The notes: generated by a model from the letters alone, not told the origin. 64,000 nucleotides of DNA from Sphaerolaimus hirsutus (GCA_964036195.1 OZ038450.1:30754794-30818793), one strand, 5' to 3'. Positions 21,510-31,520 are shown, numbered from the stretch's first letter. Program-made: numbers and translations.

Positions 21510-22903
21510 TAGTGATGGAAAGCCACTGGTGCCCTGGCGCTGGGCAGCGAAGGGCACCAGCACCGGTGCTGGTGCAGTGTGGTGCCCTTCTTTGAGGATG
21601 CCCTGCTGGTACCGGTGCCATTTGATTAAAAATAGCACCGGTGCCAGTACTATACGGTGCCATTTTTTTGTGGCTGCTGTTATGTCAACAGATGTTTTGT
21701 GATGTATGTAAATGCACTTAGTAATTTTCCGTAATTGCTATAGTACAATTGTTCTTTGAAGTAATTGTATTTCTGCTCCATCAGGAGCTTTCAAGGACTC
21801 CAATAAAAGCATAAAAATAGAAAAGATCTTCAAACATATGCCAAAGGTGCTAGCACCAGGGCCAAAGTTATAGGCACTGGGAAAGGCACCGCCCAAGTGT
21901 ACATATGGTGTAAAATTTGGTCCACAGCATGTGCTTATTCGAATAAAAAAGCAGCAATACATTTAACCAACTGTTTTCAGTCTACCGTATTACTTCTAAA
22001 TACCCCCAGGGGGTTTATTATTTCACCAGCAAAATTTGAGGGGGGCGGGTAATTCAAGGGGGGTTTATTCGAGGGGGCGTTATTATTTCGCCAGAAGTTT
22101 TTGGAAATTCCCCATACTTAGATGTAGAAAAATCAAACAATTACATAGATGTATATGTGTTTGTAGGCATATATAACTATATATACACACAAACCCTTCC
22201 CTAACATCACTTAATCATTGGTTTTAATGTGTGTTCTGCAATGTACAGATCACAAACTTGGTATTGCGAGGGGGAGGGCGGTTCTTATTTCCTCAGCCAT
22301 ATTATAGGGGGGTATTTCAAGAGGGGTCTATTCCATGTGGGGGGTGGTTAATTCGAGGTGTTAATTCGAGGTAATACGGTATTTTTTTAAAAATGTCCCA
22401 TCAAATATATTTTGAATCCACCAAACCGTTCTGAAGATGGAGCAAAACAACTGTGTTGTATTTTCTGTCATAAATATTTAGATTATTTCAACATTATGTT
22501 CATAATTTGTCATCAGTTTATGACAAAATATACATTTTCTGTACAACATTCCACCCCAGTCAGTAGACAACAGTAATATTTATGTGTATTGGAGCGTATT
22601 AAATGTTTGAGTTTCATTTGTAATTATTCTAATTGTTTCCTAACGGTATGCCCACATCATTCTGATCATTTTAAGTGCTCATCAACCATCAAATTCAGTT
22701 GAAAATTCATGGAAATATGCAGTTCCGAAGGCATGCCTCTAAGAAAATACCCAATAAATACCTCGGAACCTCCAGCCCGGTGCGGTGCCTTTCGGTGCTA
22801 GCACCGGCGGCCGACGGTGCCCCAGGCTATTTTTTCAAAATGGCACTGGTGCCGGTGCGGTGCGGTGCGGTGCCATTTTCATCCAGTGTCTTTTCCATCA
22901 CTA
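21510..22903. mobile_element. hAT-like element, TAGTGATGG family with GGTGCC core
   Basis: TAGTGATGGAAAGCCACTGG to its inverse CTTTTCCATCACTA with a perfect 8-bp duplication GTCAGGAG (21502-21509, 22904-22911). Ends are rich in GGCACCGGTGCC. A MITE is nested at 21983-22381. Confidence 0.9.
21983..22381. mobile_element. MITE, CCGTATT family, nested
   Basis: TACCGTATTACTTCTAAATA to CGAGGTAATACGGTA inside the hAT-like element 21510-22903. Confidence 0.8.
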
Positions 22904-23016
22904 GTCAGGAGTGAACTCGTCTACTTTTTGCAGCATTCCAAGTGGACTTTAAAAGTGGACAAAGCATGCTTTAAAAATGTCAGAAGTGCATTTTGCGTGA
23001 AGCATGTGGTAACAAG

Positions 23017-24046
23017 CAGAGTGGTTAAAATACTGGGTTTTTTGGAAAGTGTAACTGTACCTAAGTGTAAATACACTTTCCAAATTTTAAATATGGATAA
23101 TTAAAGTGCAAGGTATTTTTAAAATACCCTGGAAAGTGTAAAAAAGTGTTAGTGTAAAAAAAAATTTAGAAAGAGCTCCCAGTGTTGAGCATTAGAAAAC
23201 ACCACTGCACCTTTAGATCAATTTATCTATCATTTTCATTCATTATTTCACATTTGACTGCCAATTATGAAACATTGCAAACTGTAACAAATTTAGTGGT
23301 ACGAAGTTGCCTAATAATGGCACTTTTTCAGTGTTGATATTTTACTGATTAAGCAATGTGATACACACTGTTTAAATGCAAGAATGTACATGCAGCAAAT
23401 ATCAATGCAAAAGCCAGTCGACTTTGTGTCCAGCTGGTGAATTTCAATTGATCTTGTCCTTTTCACAAAATTATGATGAAACTTTAGAATACCATGAGTA
23501 CTGTTCAAAGGTCAGAGATAGTGCTAGTTTACACATTTGCCATTTTTTCTACATTCAATGCATATCTGTAAGTGTGCACTGTGCAGTTATTTTTTGTACA
23601 TTAACCTGTTTTATGCTTTCTCAAAAGCATAAAACAGTACCATCTGAAAGAAAAAAAATACACTTTCTGTACCTGGGTATTTTGCCCAGGAAAGTGTAAA
23701 AAAGTGTATGGGTATTTTATGAAAGTGTAAGTGTAAATATAAATACTGTATTTCCTTGAATTACCCCCGGGGGGTTTATTTTTTCAGAGTGAAAATTTTG
23801 AGAGAAAAACATGCAAAAATGCAACAATAACCACCATTTTTAAGTTTTTACAGCCTTATACAAGGATGTAAATAGTATAAACAATGTTCTAACGTAACAC
23901 AGTAAGCGTTTTGAACGTCTGTTATGCATTTCCCGGATCACAAATTCATAGTGCCCATTTTGAGGGGGGGGGGGTTATTTCGAGGAAATACGGTACCCAT
24001 TTACCCGGGTATCTCGGGTAAGTGTAAATACACTTTCACAACTCTG
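23017..24046. mobile_element. hAT-like element, CAGAGTTG family
   Basis: CAGAGTGGTTAAAATACTGG to TTTCACAACTCTG with a perfect 8-bp duplication GTAACAAG (23009-23016, 24047-24054). Non-autonomous. Contains a nested MITE. Confidence 0.9.
23744..23995. mobile_element. MITE, CCGTATT family, nested
   Basis: TACTGTATTTCCTTGAATTA to GAGGAAATACGGTA within 23017-24046. Confidence 0.8.
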
Positions 24047-24283
24047 GTAACAAGGTGCTTCACATTTACCCAGAAAGCTTCCACGACTTTCAAGAGTACA
24101 TTTTTTTGTCGCAGTCACATTTTCTAAGTGGATTTTGAGAACACACTTATTGTGTCCGATAAAACGCATCATGCGAGATGAATTTTACTTTTGCTAGGTA
24201 TTTACATGTACCAAATTTGAATTTAAAAAACCTCTATCTAAACTTGAGTAATACTTTATTGTAGATAAATGCATGTGACTTAC

Positions 24284-24329
24284 ATACAACACCGAGCGAG
24301 CCCACGAGCAGCACAAGCAGCAGCTGCAT
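24284..24329 (-). CDS. LDLa gene 2, exon 1: signal peptide
   Basis: On the - strand the ATG at 24329 opens MQLLLVLLVGSLGVV followed by donor GTAAGT, the same 46-bp phase-1 exon as gene 3 (26706-26751). The first LDLa exons expected between here and 16914 (counterparts of modules A and B of gene 3) are not recognisable, so gene 2 may have lost them or carry decayed copies near 18300. Confidence 0.75.
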
Positions 24330-24445
24330 GTTTCCAATGGTCGCTCGAATCTGGATGCTTTTCCACAGTTGGACAAATTCTGCTGGATTTTGCAATTCGA
24401 CTGTTAGGGCCAAGTTTTATACCAGTGCCACAGACGCGTTGTAAA
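24330..24445 (-). promoter_or_regulatory. Promoter and 5' UTR of LDLa gene 2
   Basis: On the - strand, TATAAAA at 24421-24415 lies about 85 bp upstream of the ATG in a block (GCACTGGTATAAAACTTGGC) shared with genes 1 and 3. It faces away from the gene 3 promoter 2.2 kb to the right, a divergent pair. Confidence 0.65.
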
Positions 24446-24753
24446 GCGCCATCGAAGCTTTTTCTTGACATCAAAAACATTTTGCTTGTTTTTCTGCTTC
24501 TGTTGTTTTACGATCCCTTTGATGTCCAATCCGTTGCGGTACCGAACATTTTGTAAAAAAATGTCAGCTTCCAGACAGCGACGCAGGATTATCAATTCAT
24601 GTTTTATAGACATGCTGTAAACTGCCATCGAAGCTTTTTTCCTGATGTCATGTACATTTTTTGCTTCTTTTCTAGCCGTGTTGATGAACCTTTGATGTAT
24701 TATCCATTGCGGCCAGCATTCGAAAAAATGTTGCATATTCTTTCAGAACATTG

Positions 24754-25067
24754 CAGAGTTGCGAAAGCGTATTTACGCTTACCCTAAATACCCCTGTAAA
24801 TGGGTATTTATACTTACGCTTACGCTTACGCTTTCATTAAATACCCGTACGCTTTATTACGCTTTCCCGGCCGAAATACCCGGGTACCGAAAGCGTAAAA
24901 AATTATTCACATAGCCAATTTTAATGCTTTTTAAAAAGCATAAAACTACAAAACAGAAAGTTAAGTAGAACGTGTAGAGATAAAAAGTAACTGCGTGTGT
25001 GTAGAAACGCTCTGAAAATAGCGTCACATGTACAAATCCTGTGAAAATATGAGCACAACGTACCTAC
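24754..25067. mobile_element. CAGAGTTG hAT-like end, reverse orientation
   Basis: CAGAGTTGCGAAAGCGTATT is the inverted right end of the family, followed by AAGCGTAAGCGT-type repeats. The interior from about 24920 to 25067 is repeated inverted at 25747-25880. Confidence 0.65.
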
Positions 25068-25333
25068 CAGAGTTGTTAAAATACTGGTATTTTTGGAAAG
25101 CGTAAGCGTAAGCGTAAATACACTTTCCAAATTTTGAGTATGAATACTAAAAGCGTAAGGTATTTTTAAAATACCTAGGAAAGCGTAAAATAAAGCGTAA
25201 GCGTAAATTTTTTATTAGAAAGTGATCTTGCTGTTGAGGATCAAAAAACACCTTTGCGTTCACTTTTAGATAAGTTCATACGTTGTTTCCATTCATTTTC
25301 ACATTTTTTATCAACACAATTAAAGATCACGAT

Positions 25334-25518
25334 TAGTGATGGAATGGCGCCATGGCGCTGGCGCCATTTTAGGGCGCCAAAAGGCGCCGCGCCATGGCGC
25401 CATTGGCGCTTGGCGCCATTTTTCTGTGGCGCCCTTGGCGCTTGGCGCCCACATTCCGAATGGCCCCATGGCGCCATTGCCGCCTGGCGCCCTTTTTTCT
25501 GGCGCTTTTCCATCACTA
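25334..25518. mobile_element. hAT-like MITE with GGCGCC core
   Basis: TAGTGATGGAATGGCGCC to GGCGCTTTTCCATCACTA with a perfect 8-bp duplication ATCACGAT (25326-25333, 25519-25526). The interior is GGCGCC/CATGGCGC repeats that read open in several frames. Confidence 0.92.
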
Positions 25519-25865
25519 ATCACGATCAACTTAACAAATAAACACCAGGGGTCTAGAAGGACACCTACTTGGTAGTCTGCTCTAGGATGTTATGGCATTT
25601 CAAAGGCAACGACACTCTGGTCTGCGTTATCTTCTAACTGAGACTTAGTGTTGTCAATGGTGACAACATCGTCGTCAGAATCAATTATGGCACCAAAATT
25701 TCAAATTCAGAAGCCGCAAATTTTTTAGACTCTATATTTAGCCAGTAGGTACATTGTGCTCATATTTTGACAGGATTTGTACATGTGACGCTATTTTCAG
25801 AGCGTTTCTACACACACGCAGTTACTTTTTATCTCCACACGTTCTACTTAACTTTCTGTTTTGTA

Positions 25866-26004
25866 GTTTTATCCTTTTTCAAAAGCATTAAAATTGGCTA
25901 TGTGAATAATTTTTTACGCTTTCTGTACCCGGGTATTTCGGCCGGGAAAGCGTAATAAATTATTCACATAGCCAATTTTAATGCTTTTGAAAAAGGATAA
26001 AACA
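25866..26004. repeat. Core palindrome of the inverted duplication
   Basis: GTTTTATCCTTTTTCAAAAG at the left is inverted at 25985-26004. The sequence between is also self-complementary (AATTATTCACATAGCC on both sides) around a CCCGGGTATTTCGGCCGGG centre near 25935. Confidence 0.85.
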
Positions 26005-26565
26005 ATACCCATTTACCCGGGTATTTCGGGTAAGCGTAAATACGCTTTCGCAACTCTGGTACCTACTGGCTAAATAAAGAGTCTAGAAATTTTGCGGCTT
26101 CTGAATTCGGAATTTTGGTGCCATAATTGATTCTGACGACGATGTTGTCACCATTGACAGCACTAAGTCTCAGTTAGAAGATAGCGCAGACCAGAGTGCC
26201 GCTGCCTTTGAAATGACATAACATCCTAGAGCAGACTACCAAGTGGGTGTCCTACTAGACCCCTGGTATTGAACAATGTTTATTTGTTATGTTGATCGTG
26301 ATCTTTGATTGTGTTGATAAAAAAAATGTGAAAATGGATAGAAACAACGTATGAACTTATCTAAAAGCGAACGCAAAGGTGTTTTTTGATCCTCAACAGC
26401 AAGATCACTTTCTAAGAAAAAATTTACGCTTACGCTATATTTTACGCTTTCCTGGGTATTTTAAAAGTACCTTACGCTACGTAAACGTAAACGGAGCAAA
26501 CGTAAACGTATTTACGCAGTATGCGAGTATCCGTATTAATTGAGTAAACGTAAATACGTTTTGAC

Positions 26566-26705
26566 AACTATGCTTTACAACACGTCTGTGGCACTGGTAT
26601 AAAACTGGGCCCCAACAGTCGAATTACATAATTCATCAGAATTCGTCGCAAACATTGGAAAAGCATCCAGATCCAAGTCTTCAGATTCCGATCCAGATCG
26701 AAAAC
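26566..26705 (+). promoter_or_regulatory. Promoter and 5' UTR of LDLa gene 3
   Basis: TATAAAA at 26598-26604 within GCACTGGTATAAAACTGGGC, 102 bp before the ATG. The block from about 26575 to the ATG is conserved in the other two genes, which suggests a shared RNA polymerase II core promoter. Confidence 0.65.
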
Positions 26706-26751
26706 ATGCAGCTGCTGCTTGTGCTGCTTGTTGGCTCGCTCGGTGTTGTAT
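26706..26751 (+). CDS. LDLa gene 3, exon 1: signal peptide
   Basis: MQLLLVLLVGSLGVV then donor GTAAGT at 26752, phase 1. This is the start of the best-preserved gene: a signal peptide followed by LDLa modules A (28956-29260), B (31193-31339), C (34292-34432), D (35778-35975) and E (to 38152). All are phase compatible, giving a secreted protein of roughly 250 residues with five LDLa modules. Intron 1 (26752-28955) is filled with transposon sequence. Confidence 0.75.
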
Positions 26752-26801
26752 GTAAGTCAGGTGCCAGTTCCGCTATAGGCAAAGTACAGTTGCAAAAGTT
26801 A

Positions 26802-27211
26802 TACCATATATCCTTGAATAAGACCCCCCTTGAATAATACCCCCCCTTGAATAACACCCCCATGTTGGCCAGGTGAGGAAAAAATAACGCCCCCCCCTTG
26901 AATAACTCCCCCCTCTTGAATAAGTCCCCCCTCTGAGTAAAACGACAATGTGTATTTGAATGATTCAGACGCCGATGAACACGAATTTTAGGATGGATAC
27001 GTTGTTTTTGTTCTTGTTGAACTGGTCATTTTCTGCATTAGATGTGTTGACGGAATGCATACAAACAATGAATAACATGAAAGTTTTCCTGGAAGTTTGG
27101 AGGAAAAAATAACTCCCCCCCTTGAATAGTACCCCCCTTGAATAACTCCCCCCTCCAAAACCTCTGACGAAATAATAACGCCCCTGGGGTCTTATTCAAG
27201 GATATACGGTA
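26802..27211. mobile_element. MITE, TACCATATATCC variant
   Basis: TACCATATATCCTTGAATAA to CAAGGATATACGGTA, with CCTTGAATAAC and C tracts. A divergent subfamily of the CCGTATT MITEs, in intron 1 of gene 3. Confidence 0.8.
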
Positions 27212-27486
27212 AGTAAAGTAAGATAATAAATGGCAAGTTAAGAGTTAGGTAAGTCAACTTACCTAAAAGTTAAAAGTTAAGTTCTAGCGGATCTGCCTCC
27301 ATATTTATCAACAATAAGATATATTACATAAAAAAATTCTGATTTAAAGTAAAATACGATTTATCATAATTTGAAAAAAATTCCTAAAAGCCATTTCAGA
27401 GGTTTCTATAATGTAATTCCTTTTCAATCCACAGCTTTGCGAGTCGATTTTGACACTTCCACCTCCCATTTTACCTGTGATGACAT

Positions 27487-27612
27487 TAGTGACGGAATTG
27501 CGCCATTTATGGGTGCTAAAAGGCGCCGCGCCATGACGCAATTGGCGCTTGGCGCCTGGCACATTCCACTGAAATGGCCCCAAGATGGCGCCAGGAAGGA
27601 GGCTTCCACTGT
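27487..27612. mobile_element. Degenerate GGCGCC hAT-like fragment
   Basis: Starts TAGTGACGGAATTGCGCC and holds GGCGCCGCGCC and TTGGCGC motifs; the right end decays around CTTCCACTG. No clear duplication. Confidence 0.5.
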
Positions 27613-28372
27613 ATAAACAATGAAGACAATGGGTTTATATATTCATAGTGTCCATTTTGAGGGGGGGGGGAATTTTGAGGGGGTATCAAGAGCATACGCT
27701 ATCAACTATTCTTGTTAGAGTGTATTATTTGGACACTTAAAATGAAATATATCCGATGAAGTGCGGTATATTGAAATGGGACAACTTCTAAATATTTGAA
27801 GCAGATACTTTTTCGGGGCGAGGGCCTGCATAGCATGTAAACCGCGTGGCATCTGGACCTGTATGGCATCAATTTCTCCCAGCTTGGTATCTAGACCCGC
27901 TTGGCAACTATCCAGTGCCACATGCCAAGCGGACGGTGGCGTAAATGCCAAGCGGCCTGGTAGGGCCATATGCCAAGCGGGTAGGGGGAGTCTACATGCC
28001 ATGCGGGCAGGGGGGGTGTCCTGAGCGGTGTGACCAGGCTGGCTGCTGGTGAAATGCGTTTCGGCAATGTGTTACTGGCCAACTGTATTTTGTGCATCAA
28101 TTCATCAACGGTGCTCTATCGCGTTAACACCAACGCCAACGGCGCCATGAATATGCCTACAAATGGCGCGAACGCCATGGCGCTACGCATATGAACGGCG
28201 CCAGCGCCATGGGTCCATTCCGGCACTACAGGGGCGAAATTTTTGAGAGGGGGGGGGGGCGCCCCCCTTCCCGTTCGCCGGGTCCCGTATACAATACGCC
28301 CCCACCCCCCATTCAAAAATGCTGGCTATGTCCCTGGTGTGGAACAACATTGGCTAGATATCTCGTACCAAT
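27613..28372. other. Gene 3 intron 1, no exon seen
   Basis: A short G-rich MITE-like piece (about 27645-27690), a CATGCCAAGCGG-repeat stretch (27830-28010) and GGCGCC-rich sequence (28110-28225). I see no LDLa pattern or splice-bounded exon. Confidence 0.45.
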
Positions 28373-28788
28373 AAGGTTCAAACAAGACTGCGGTGCCGGT
28401 ACATGGTTCGGCAAATCCCAGTCCCGGTCCCGACCCCCCAGTCCCGGACTCGACCCCCCAGTCCCGGTCCCGACCCCCCAGTCCCGGACTCGACCCCCCA
28501 GTCCCGGACTCGACCCCCCAGTCCCGGACTCGACCCCCCAGTCCCGGTCCCGACCCCCCAGTCCCGGTCCCGACCCCCCAGTCCCGGACTCGACCCCCAG
28601 TCCCGGACTCGACCCCCCAGTCCCGGTCCCGACCCCCCAGTCCCGGACCCGACCCCCCAGTCCCGGTCCCGACCCCCCAGTCCCGGACCCGACCCCCCAG
28701 TCCCGGTCCCGATCCCGGTCCCTACATTAGAAAATTTCTGTTCCCGGTCCCGGTCCCGGTCCGCAAAACTGGTCCCGTTTGAACCCTA
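28373..28788. repeat. 20-bp CCCAGTCCCGGTCCCGACCC tandem array in a TAGGGTTCAAAC element
   Basis: About fifteen 20-bp units alternating GGTCCCGAC and GGACTCGAC. The array is bounded by AGGTTCAAAC and GTTTGAACCCTA, the ends of the mini-element at 19203-19245. Because the unit is a stop-free repeat, all three + frames are open for over 120 codons; these are not genes. Confidence 0.9.
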
Positions 28789-28824
28789 GTGTGTGCTTTT
28801 GGACAGAGCTTACTTTCCAACCAA

Positions 28825-28935
28825 ATATATAATAAGCCCCCCCCCCCTTCGTTTAACCCCCCCCCCCCCCTAAAAATTCTCCCTCACAAACAGTCACCCC
28901 CGGGGGTGGGGGGGTATTTCGAGGAAACACGGTAA
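28825..28935. mobile_element. CCGTATT MITE fragment
   Basis: C tracts with TCGTTTAACC and a right end CGAGGAAACACGGTA. It ends about 20 bp upstream of LDLa exon A. Confidence 0.7.
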
Positions 28936-28955
28936 GTATGTTTACGCACGCGCAG

Positions 28956-29074
28956 TGTGCCACTACGAGGACGCGAGCGAATGCGATTTCAAGTGCAAGG
29001 ACGGCGGCAAGTGCGTCGCTTTACGCGATGTGTGCAGCGGCACCAAAGAATGCGACGACAACTCCGATGAACAG
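28956..29074 (+). CDS. LDLa gene 3, module A, main part
   Basis: Starts after GCACGCGCAG in phase 1. Reads CHYEDASECDFKCKDGGKCV and ends CSGTKECDDNSDEQ, with cysteines 1-5. A 173-bp hairpin follows at CAG. Joining to 29248 adds GCGE and cysteine 6, and the total becomes 119+13 = 132 bp, exactly the length of the uninterrupted gene 1 LDLa exon, again phase 1 to phase 1 with donor GTATTG. Confidence 0.8.
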
Positions 29075-29247
29075 GGAGCACTCCCAGACCCTGTAAAAAG
29101 CCCTGTAAAATGTCAAATGTCATGCAAAGTGTCGAAAGTCATGGAAAATGCCCTGCAAAATGGCAACCGAGTTGCCATTTTGCAGGGCATTTTGCATGAC
29201 ATTTGACATTTTACAGGGCTTTTTACAGGTTCTGGGAGTGGCATCAG
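29075..29247. mobile_element. Hairpin element inside LDLa module A (possible introner)
   Basis: CACTCCCAGACCCTGTAAAA to its near-perfect inverse TACAGGTTCTGGGAGTG around a short loop near 29165-29175. As an intron it would be CAG|GGAGC...GCATCAG|GGG, a non-GT donor with an AG acceptor. It carries no coding sequence. Confidence 0.7.
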
Positions 29248-29260
29248 GGGTGCGGTGAAG
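29248..29260 (+). CDS. LDLa gene 3, module A, last 13 bp
   Basis: GGGTGCGGTGAAG supplies G-C-G-E and the phase-1 base before donor GTATTG at 29261. Too short to be identified alone; the call rests on frame, the sixth cysteine and the restored exon length. Confidence 0.6.
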
Positions 29261-29419
29261 GTATTGACGGCATTCTCACATTTATTACTTTTCCATTCTA
29301 CCAAAATTGTGACACTGAGAAAGACGCTTTGTTATCAATTTTTCCCAACATACCGTAAATCCTCGAATAAGCCACCCCTTCGAATAACTCTCGCTCGACA
29401 AAGTCCCCCCTCTAGTGAG

Positions 29420-30381
29420 TAGTGATGTAAAGGCACCGGGGCACCGGTGCCCCGGTGCTGGGCACCGAAGGGCACCAGCACCGGTGCTGGTGCGATGCCA
29501 TTGCAATCTTCAGTCTTCATGTTGCCATTGCAATCTTCATGTTGTCAGTTTATGACAGAGATAGTTCCGTTCTCTGTATGGAAACGACTCCGATCAGTAC
29601 ACAATAGTGGATATGGGCAATGTAGAGTATTAAATATTTTATCTTTCATTCGTAATCACTGTAATTGCTTCATAAAAGTGATCGCCACATCATTCTGATA
29701 ATTTTAAGTGCTCAACCATCAAAATCGGTGGAAAATTCATGGAAATACCGTATTTCCTCGAAATACCCCCCCCCCCTCGAAATACCCCCCCCAATTTAGT
29801 GTATACAGAACGTAAATGACAAAGGCTGCAGTTTGTCATCCCGGCAATGCAGAACACACGTAAAAACGATGACTCTGTTATGTGAGAACAGTGTTTGTAT
29901 GTACGTCTACACACTTATAAATGTGATTAGAGTCTTATAAATGGCGATTTTTGTTGCATTTCTCGACGTCTGCGTACGTTTCAGACGACATTTTAGTACT
30001 GGGATTTCAAAAAATTTCTGGCGAAATAATAAACCCCCCCTCGAAATACCCCCCTCGTGTAACCCCCCTCAAAATTCTCACTCTGAAAAAATAAACCCCC
30101 CGGGGGTATTTCGAGGAAATACGGTATGCACTTCCGAGGGTGTCGCCACTGAGAAACTGCCTGATATTTACTTCGGAAATTCCAGCCCGGTGCGGTGCCT
30201 TTCGGTGCTAGCACCGGCAACCCGCCGGTGCCCTTCGGTGCCGGTGCTATTTTTTCCGAATGGCACCGGTGCCGGTGCCGGTGCGGTGCGGTGCCATTTT
30301 CTGGCCGGTCCATTTTTCATGCGTTGGCAAAGGTGCCGGTGCGGTGCGGTGCCATTTTTCCCGGTGCCTTTAACATCACTA
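29420..30381. mobile_element. hAT-like element, TAGTGATG family with GGTGCC core, nested
   Basis: TAGTGATGTAAAGGCACCGG to CCTTTAACATCACTA, 8-bp flanks CTAGTGAG and CTTGTGAG (one mismatch). GGTGCCGGTGCGGTGCGGTG repeats mark the right end. Confidence 0.88.
29746..30126. mobile_element. MITE, CCGTATT family, third nesting level
   Basis: TACCGTATTTCCTCGAAATA to CGAGGAAATACGGTA with TA at both edges, inside 29420-30381. Confidence 0.88.
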
Positions 30382-30951
30382 CTTGTGAGCGTGATGAAAA
30401 AATACCCGCCCCCTCGAATAACTCCCCCACTCACTTTGATGGGTAGAAAACTATCACAACATTTCACATTTACAAAAAAGTTTGTTGTATTTATTATGTA
30501 AATCATCGGTTTCTGTTCATCATCTTTATTATCTCTATAGATGTAAATATCATCTTGCAGCTACAGTTCACTAACATTGATTTTTCTGCTTGAATTGTAG
30601 ATTTTGCATTCATACAAATGATTATCTAACAAATTGAAACCGATTTGTGCATTTATTGAATGATGGATTTTACTGAACAACCCGCTGAACAACTGAACTG
30701 AAAATTCTGCTGAAAAAATCACTCCCCCGTCGAATAACTCCCCCCTGGAATAACTCTCCCCTCAAAAACTTCTGACGAAACAATAACTCCCCCGGGGACT
30801 TATTCGAGGACATACGGTAGGTAGTTTCAAACTTTGCAAACTATTTTCAGATTTCATGGCTATTTTAGGGTCACTCACTCCCACAGTCTTTCCACTTCCC
30901 ATTTAACTTCAGTGGTATTTGCCCAGTTTTCGTTGACATGTAGCAAGCAAC

Positions 30952-31177
30952 GGGGCAGGCCTGATACGCACATCTGCCCGATACGCACATTTTCCCGTTT
31001 TTTCCACTTGACACTTCTTCAAGTGATTTTCAGATATGAGTAAAGTGAAAAAAGTTGTGCAATGACATTAGTGAACTTTTTTCACTTCACTCATATCTGA
31101 AAATCACTTGAAAAAGTGTCAAGTGAAAAAACGGGCAAATGTGCGTATCGGGCAGATGTGCGTATCAGTGCACCCCC
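30952..31177. mobile_element. 226-bp hairpin element beside exon B
   Basis: Near-perfect foldback: GGGGCAGGCCTGATACGCAC at the left, inverted as GTGCGTATCAGTGCACCCCC at the right, with a perfect 9-bp duplication GCAAGCAAC (30943-30951, 31178-31186). The right flank leads into the acceptor of exon B 6 bp later. A different family from the GCCAGTCCCAG hairpins. Confidence 0.88.
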
Positions 31178-31192
31178 GCAAGCAACACTCAG

Positions 31193-31339
31193 GTGGCAAA
31201 TGTTTGGCGAATCTTTTCTACTGCACCGCGGGCGCTGTCGACAAGAAGATAAATCCACACGACTGCATTCCGGCTCATTTTAAATGCGACACTTTCAAGG
31301 ATTGCAATGATGCCGCAGATGAGCAGGGATGCCCGCCAG
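31193..31339 (+). CDS. LDLa gene 3, module B exon
   Basis: Follows acceptor ACACTCAG; reads GGKCLANLFYCTAGAVDKKI, then NPHDCIPAHFKCDTFKDC and NDAADEQGCPP, a full six-cysteine LDLa module. The 147-bp length keeps phase 1 to phase 1. The exon ends at CCAG and the next bases are GC, the start of a hairpin; the expected GT donor is missing, so either a GC donor is used or the hairpin displaced it. Confidence 0.75.
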
Positions 31340-31520
31340 GCGCCAGTCCCAGACCCTGTAAAATGCCCTGTGAAATGTCAAATGTCATGCAAGTGTGTCA
31401 AAAGTCACGTAAAATGCCCTGCAAAATGGCTACTTGGTTGCCATTTTGCAGGGCACTCTACATGACTTTTGACACTTGGCCTGACATTTGACATTTTGCA
31501 GGGTCTGGGACTGTGCCAAA
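31340..31520. mobile_element. Hairpin element at the 3' edge of exon B
   Basis: GCCAGTCCCAGACCCTGTAA to TTGCAGGGTCTGGGACTG, with CAAAATGGC/GCCATTTTGC at the loop. Flanks GCCAGGC and TGCCAAAC resemble each other. It sits at the exon-intron boundary rather than inside the module. Confidence 0.7.

Larger units (their letters stand above)
7603..25935. repeat. Left arm of large inverted duplication
   Basis: This arm mirrors 25936-45998. Matching pairs read on opposite strands include 8161-8503 with 42023-45850, 9585-10428 with 38054-39823, 11311-12710 with 36229-37176, 13652-13849 with 35778-35975, 16771-16914 with 34292-34432, and 24284-24445 with 26566-26751. The arms differ in transposon content and by scattered substitutions. 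The outer limit near 7600 is where I stop seeing similarity; the exact edges are not determined. Confidence 0.85.
25068..26058. mobile_element. hAT-like element at the palindrome centre
   Basis: CAGAGTTGTTAAAATACTGG to TTTCGCAACTCTG with a perfect 8-bp duplication GTACCTAC (25060-25067, 26059-26066). It contains inverted copies of its own flanking sequence (25540-25770 matches 26059-26290 inverted) and a GGCGCC hAT MITE (25334-25518). Confidence 0.8.
29351..30819. mobile_element. MITE, TACCGTAAATCC variant, host of nested elements
   Basis: TACCGTAAATCCTCGAATAA to CTTATTCGAGGACATACGGTA, with CTCGAATAACTCCCC motifs. A hAT-like element (29420-30381) is inserted in it, and that element contains another MITE. 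Confidence 0.8.

Noticed and set aside
28191-28789. Three overlapping proline-rich frames of 128-179 codons
   Set aside because: Stop-free 20-bp tandem array bounded by transposon ends.
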